Of a stretch of DNA of 14,283 bases, positions 14,201 to 14,283 are shown piece after piece; within the stretch, counting starts at the first letter, position 1; each line of letters begins with the position of its first letter. The notes under the pieces were generated by a model, which had not been told where the DNA came from, did no database searches, and saw only the letters and a program-made list of their open reading frames with translations. The stretch is from the NCBI GenBank assembly GCA_045617525.1, contig JAZLIT010000177.1, forward strand, positions 1 through 14,283, in the 5' to 3' direction. The DNA comes from JAZLIT01 sp045617525. Lineage in GTDB: Bacteria; Bacillota; Bacilli; Bacillales_A; Planococcaceae. Made by a program: the position numbers and the translations under genes.

Positions 14201-14251
14201 GAAGTTAATTTACTGCCATAACAAGTAAAAAGACAATTAGGAGGCACATCA

Positions 14252-14283
14252 ATGATTATCGGAGTACCAAAAGAAATTAAAAA
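14252..14283 (+). CDS. ald: alanine dehydrogenase, N-terminal fragment
   Basis: Only ten codons are in the window, reading MIIGVPKEIK. This is the conserved start of NAD-dependent alanine dehydrogenase, which interconverts alanine and pyruvate plus ammonia and supports growth and sporulation on alanine in Bacillus. AGGAGG lies 7 nt before the ATG. The related transhydrogenase alpha subunit starts similarly, so the call is not certain from so few residues, although a nearby uspA-type gene and ytxK also occur near ald in relatives as I recall. The gene runs off the right edge. Confidence 0.82.
   Translation, partial: MIIGVPKEIK

Overview
The window is about 14 kb of ordinary-looking chromosome from a low-GC, endospore-forming Firmicute. 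The evidence is a zinc-free S4, the Bacillota division regulator EzrA, an alpha/beta-type small acid-soluble spore protein (SASP), strong AGGAGG ribosome binding sites and classical sigma-A promoters. Gene content and order follow the Bacillus subtilis rpsD-ytrP(dgcP)-ytsP-hisJ-ezrA-nifZ-thiI-sspA-ytcI-tpx-ytxK neighbourhood, as I recall it. Protein wording and AT-rich spacers suggest the Solibacillus/Lysinibacillus/Planococcaceae side of Bacillales; that placement is inference.

Left part (1-4270): rpsD reads leftward behind a consensus promoter and a roughly 190-nt leader. A GAF-GGDEF diguanylate cyclase (dgcP) is transcribed divergently from it. dgcP converges on a two-gene leftward operon, hisJ then free methionine-(R)-sulfoxide reductase, and both sides share one hairpin at 2910-2952.

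Middle part (4300-9030): ezrA; then the translationally coupled pair nifZ-thiI, a cysteine desulfurase handing sulfur to the tRNA 4-thiouridine synthase; then a monocistronic SASP gene. A hairpin terminator follows ezrA, thiI and the SASP gene.

Right part (9111-14283): a long-chain acyl-CoA synthetase-like gene (ytcI), thiol peroxidase (tpx), a solitary N6-methylase-fold protein (ytxK), and a small three-helix membrane protein whose promoter looks like an ECF-sigma (sigma-W type) site. These are followed by a leftward universal stress protein gene and the first ten codons of alanine dehydrogenase (ald).

Most genes are housekeeping: translation, thiolation of tRNA, division, spore protection and redox defence. 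I see no prophage, CRISPR array, transposase, tRNA or rRNA, and no clear undescribed multi-gene system. The points most worth a second look are the ECF-like promoter and its orphan membrane gene, a 207-bp interval bounded by perfect 17-bp inverted repeats (13187-13393), the long rpsD leader, and terminators whose stems rely on one-strand-only G-U pairs.
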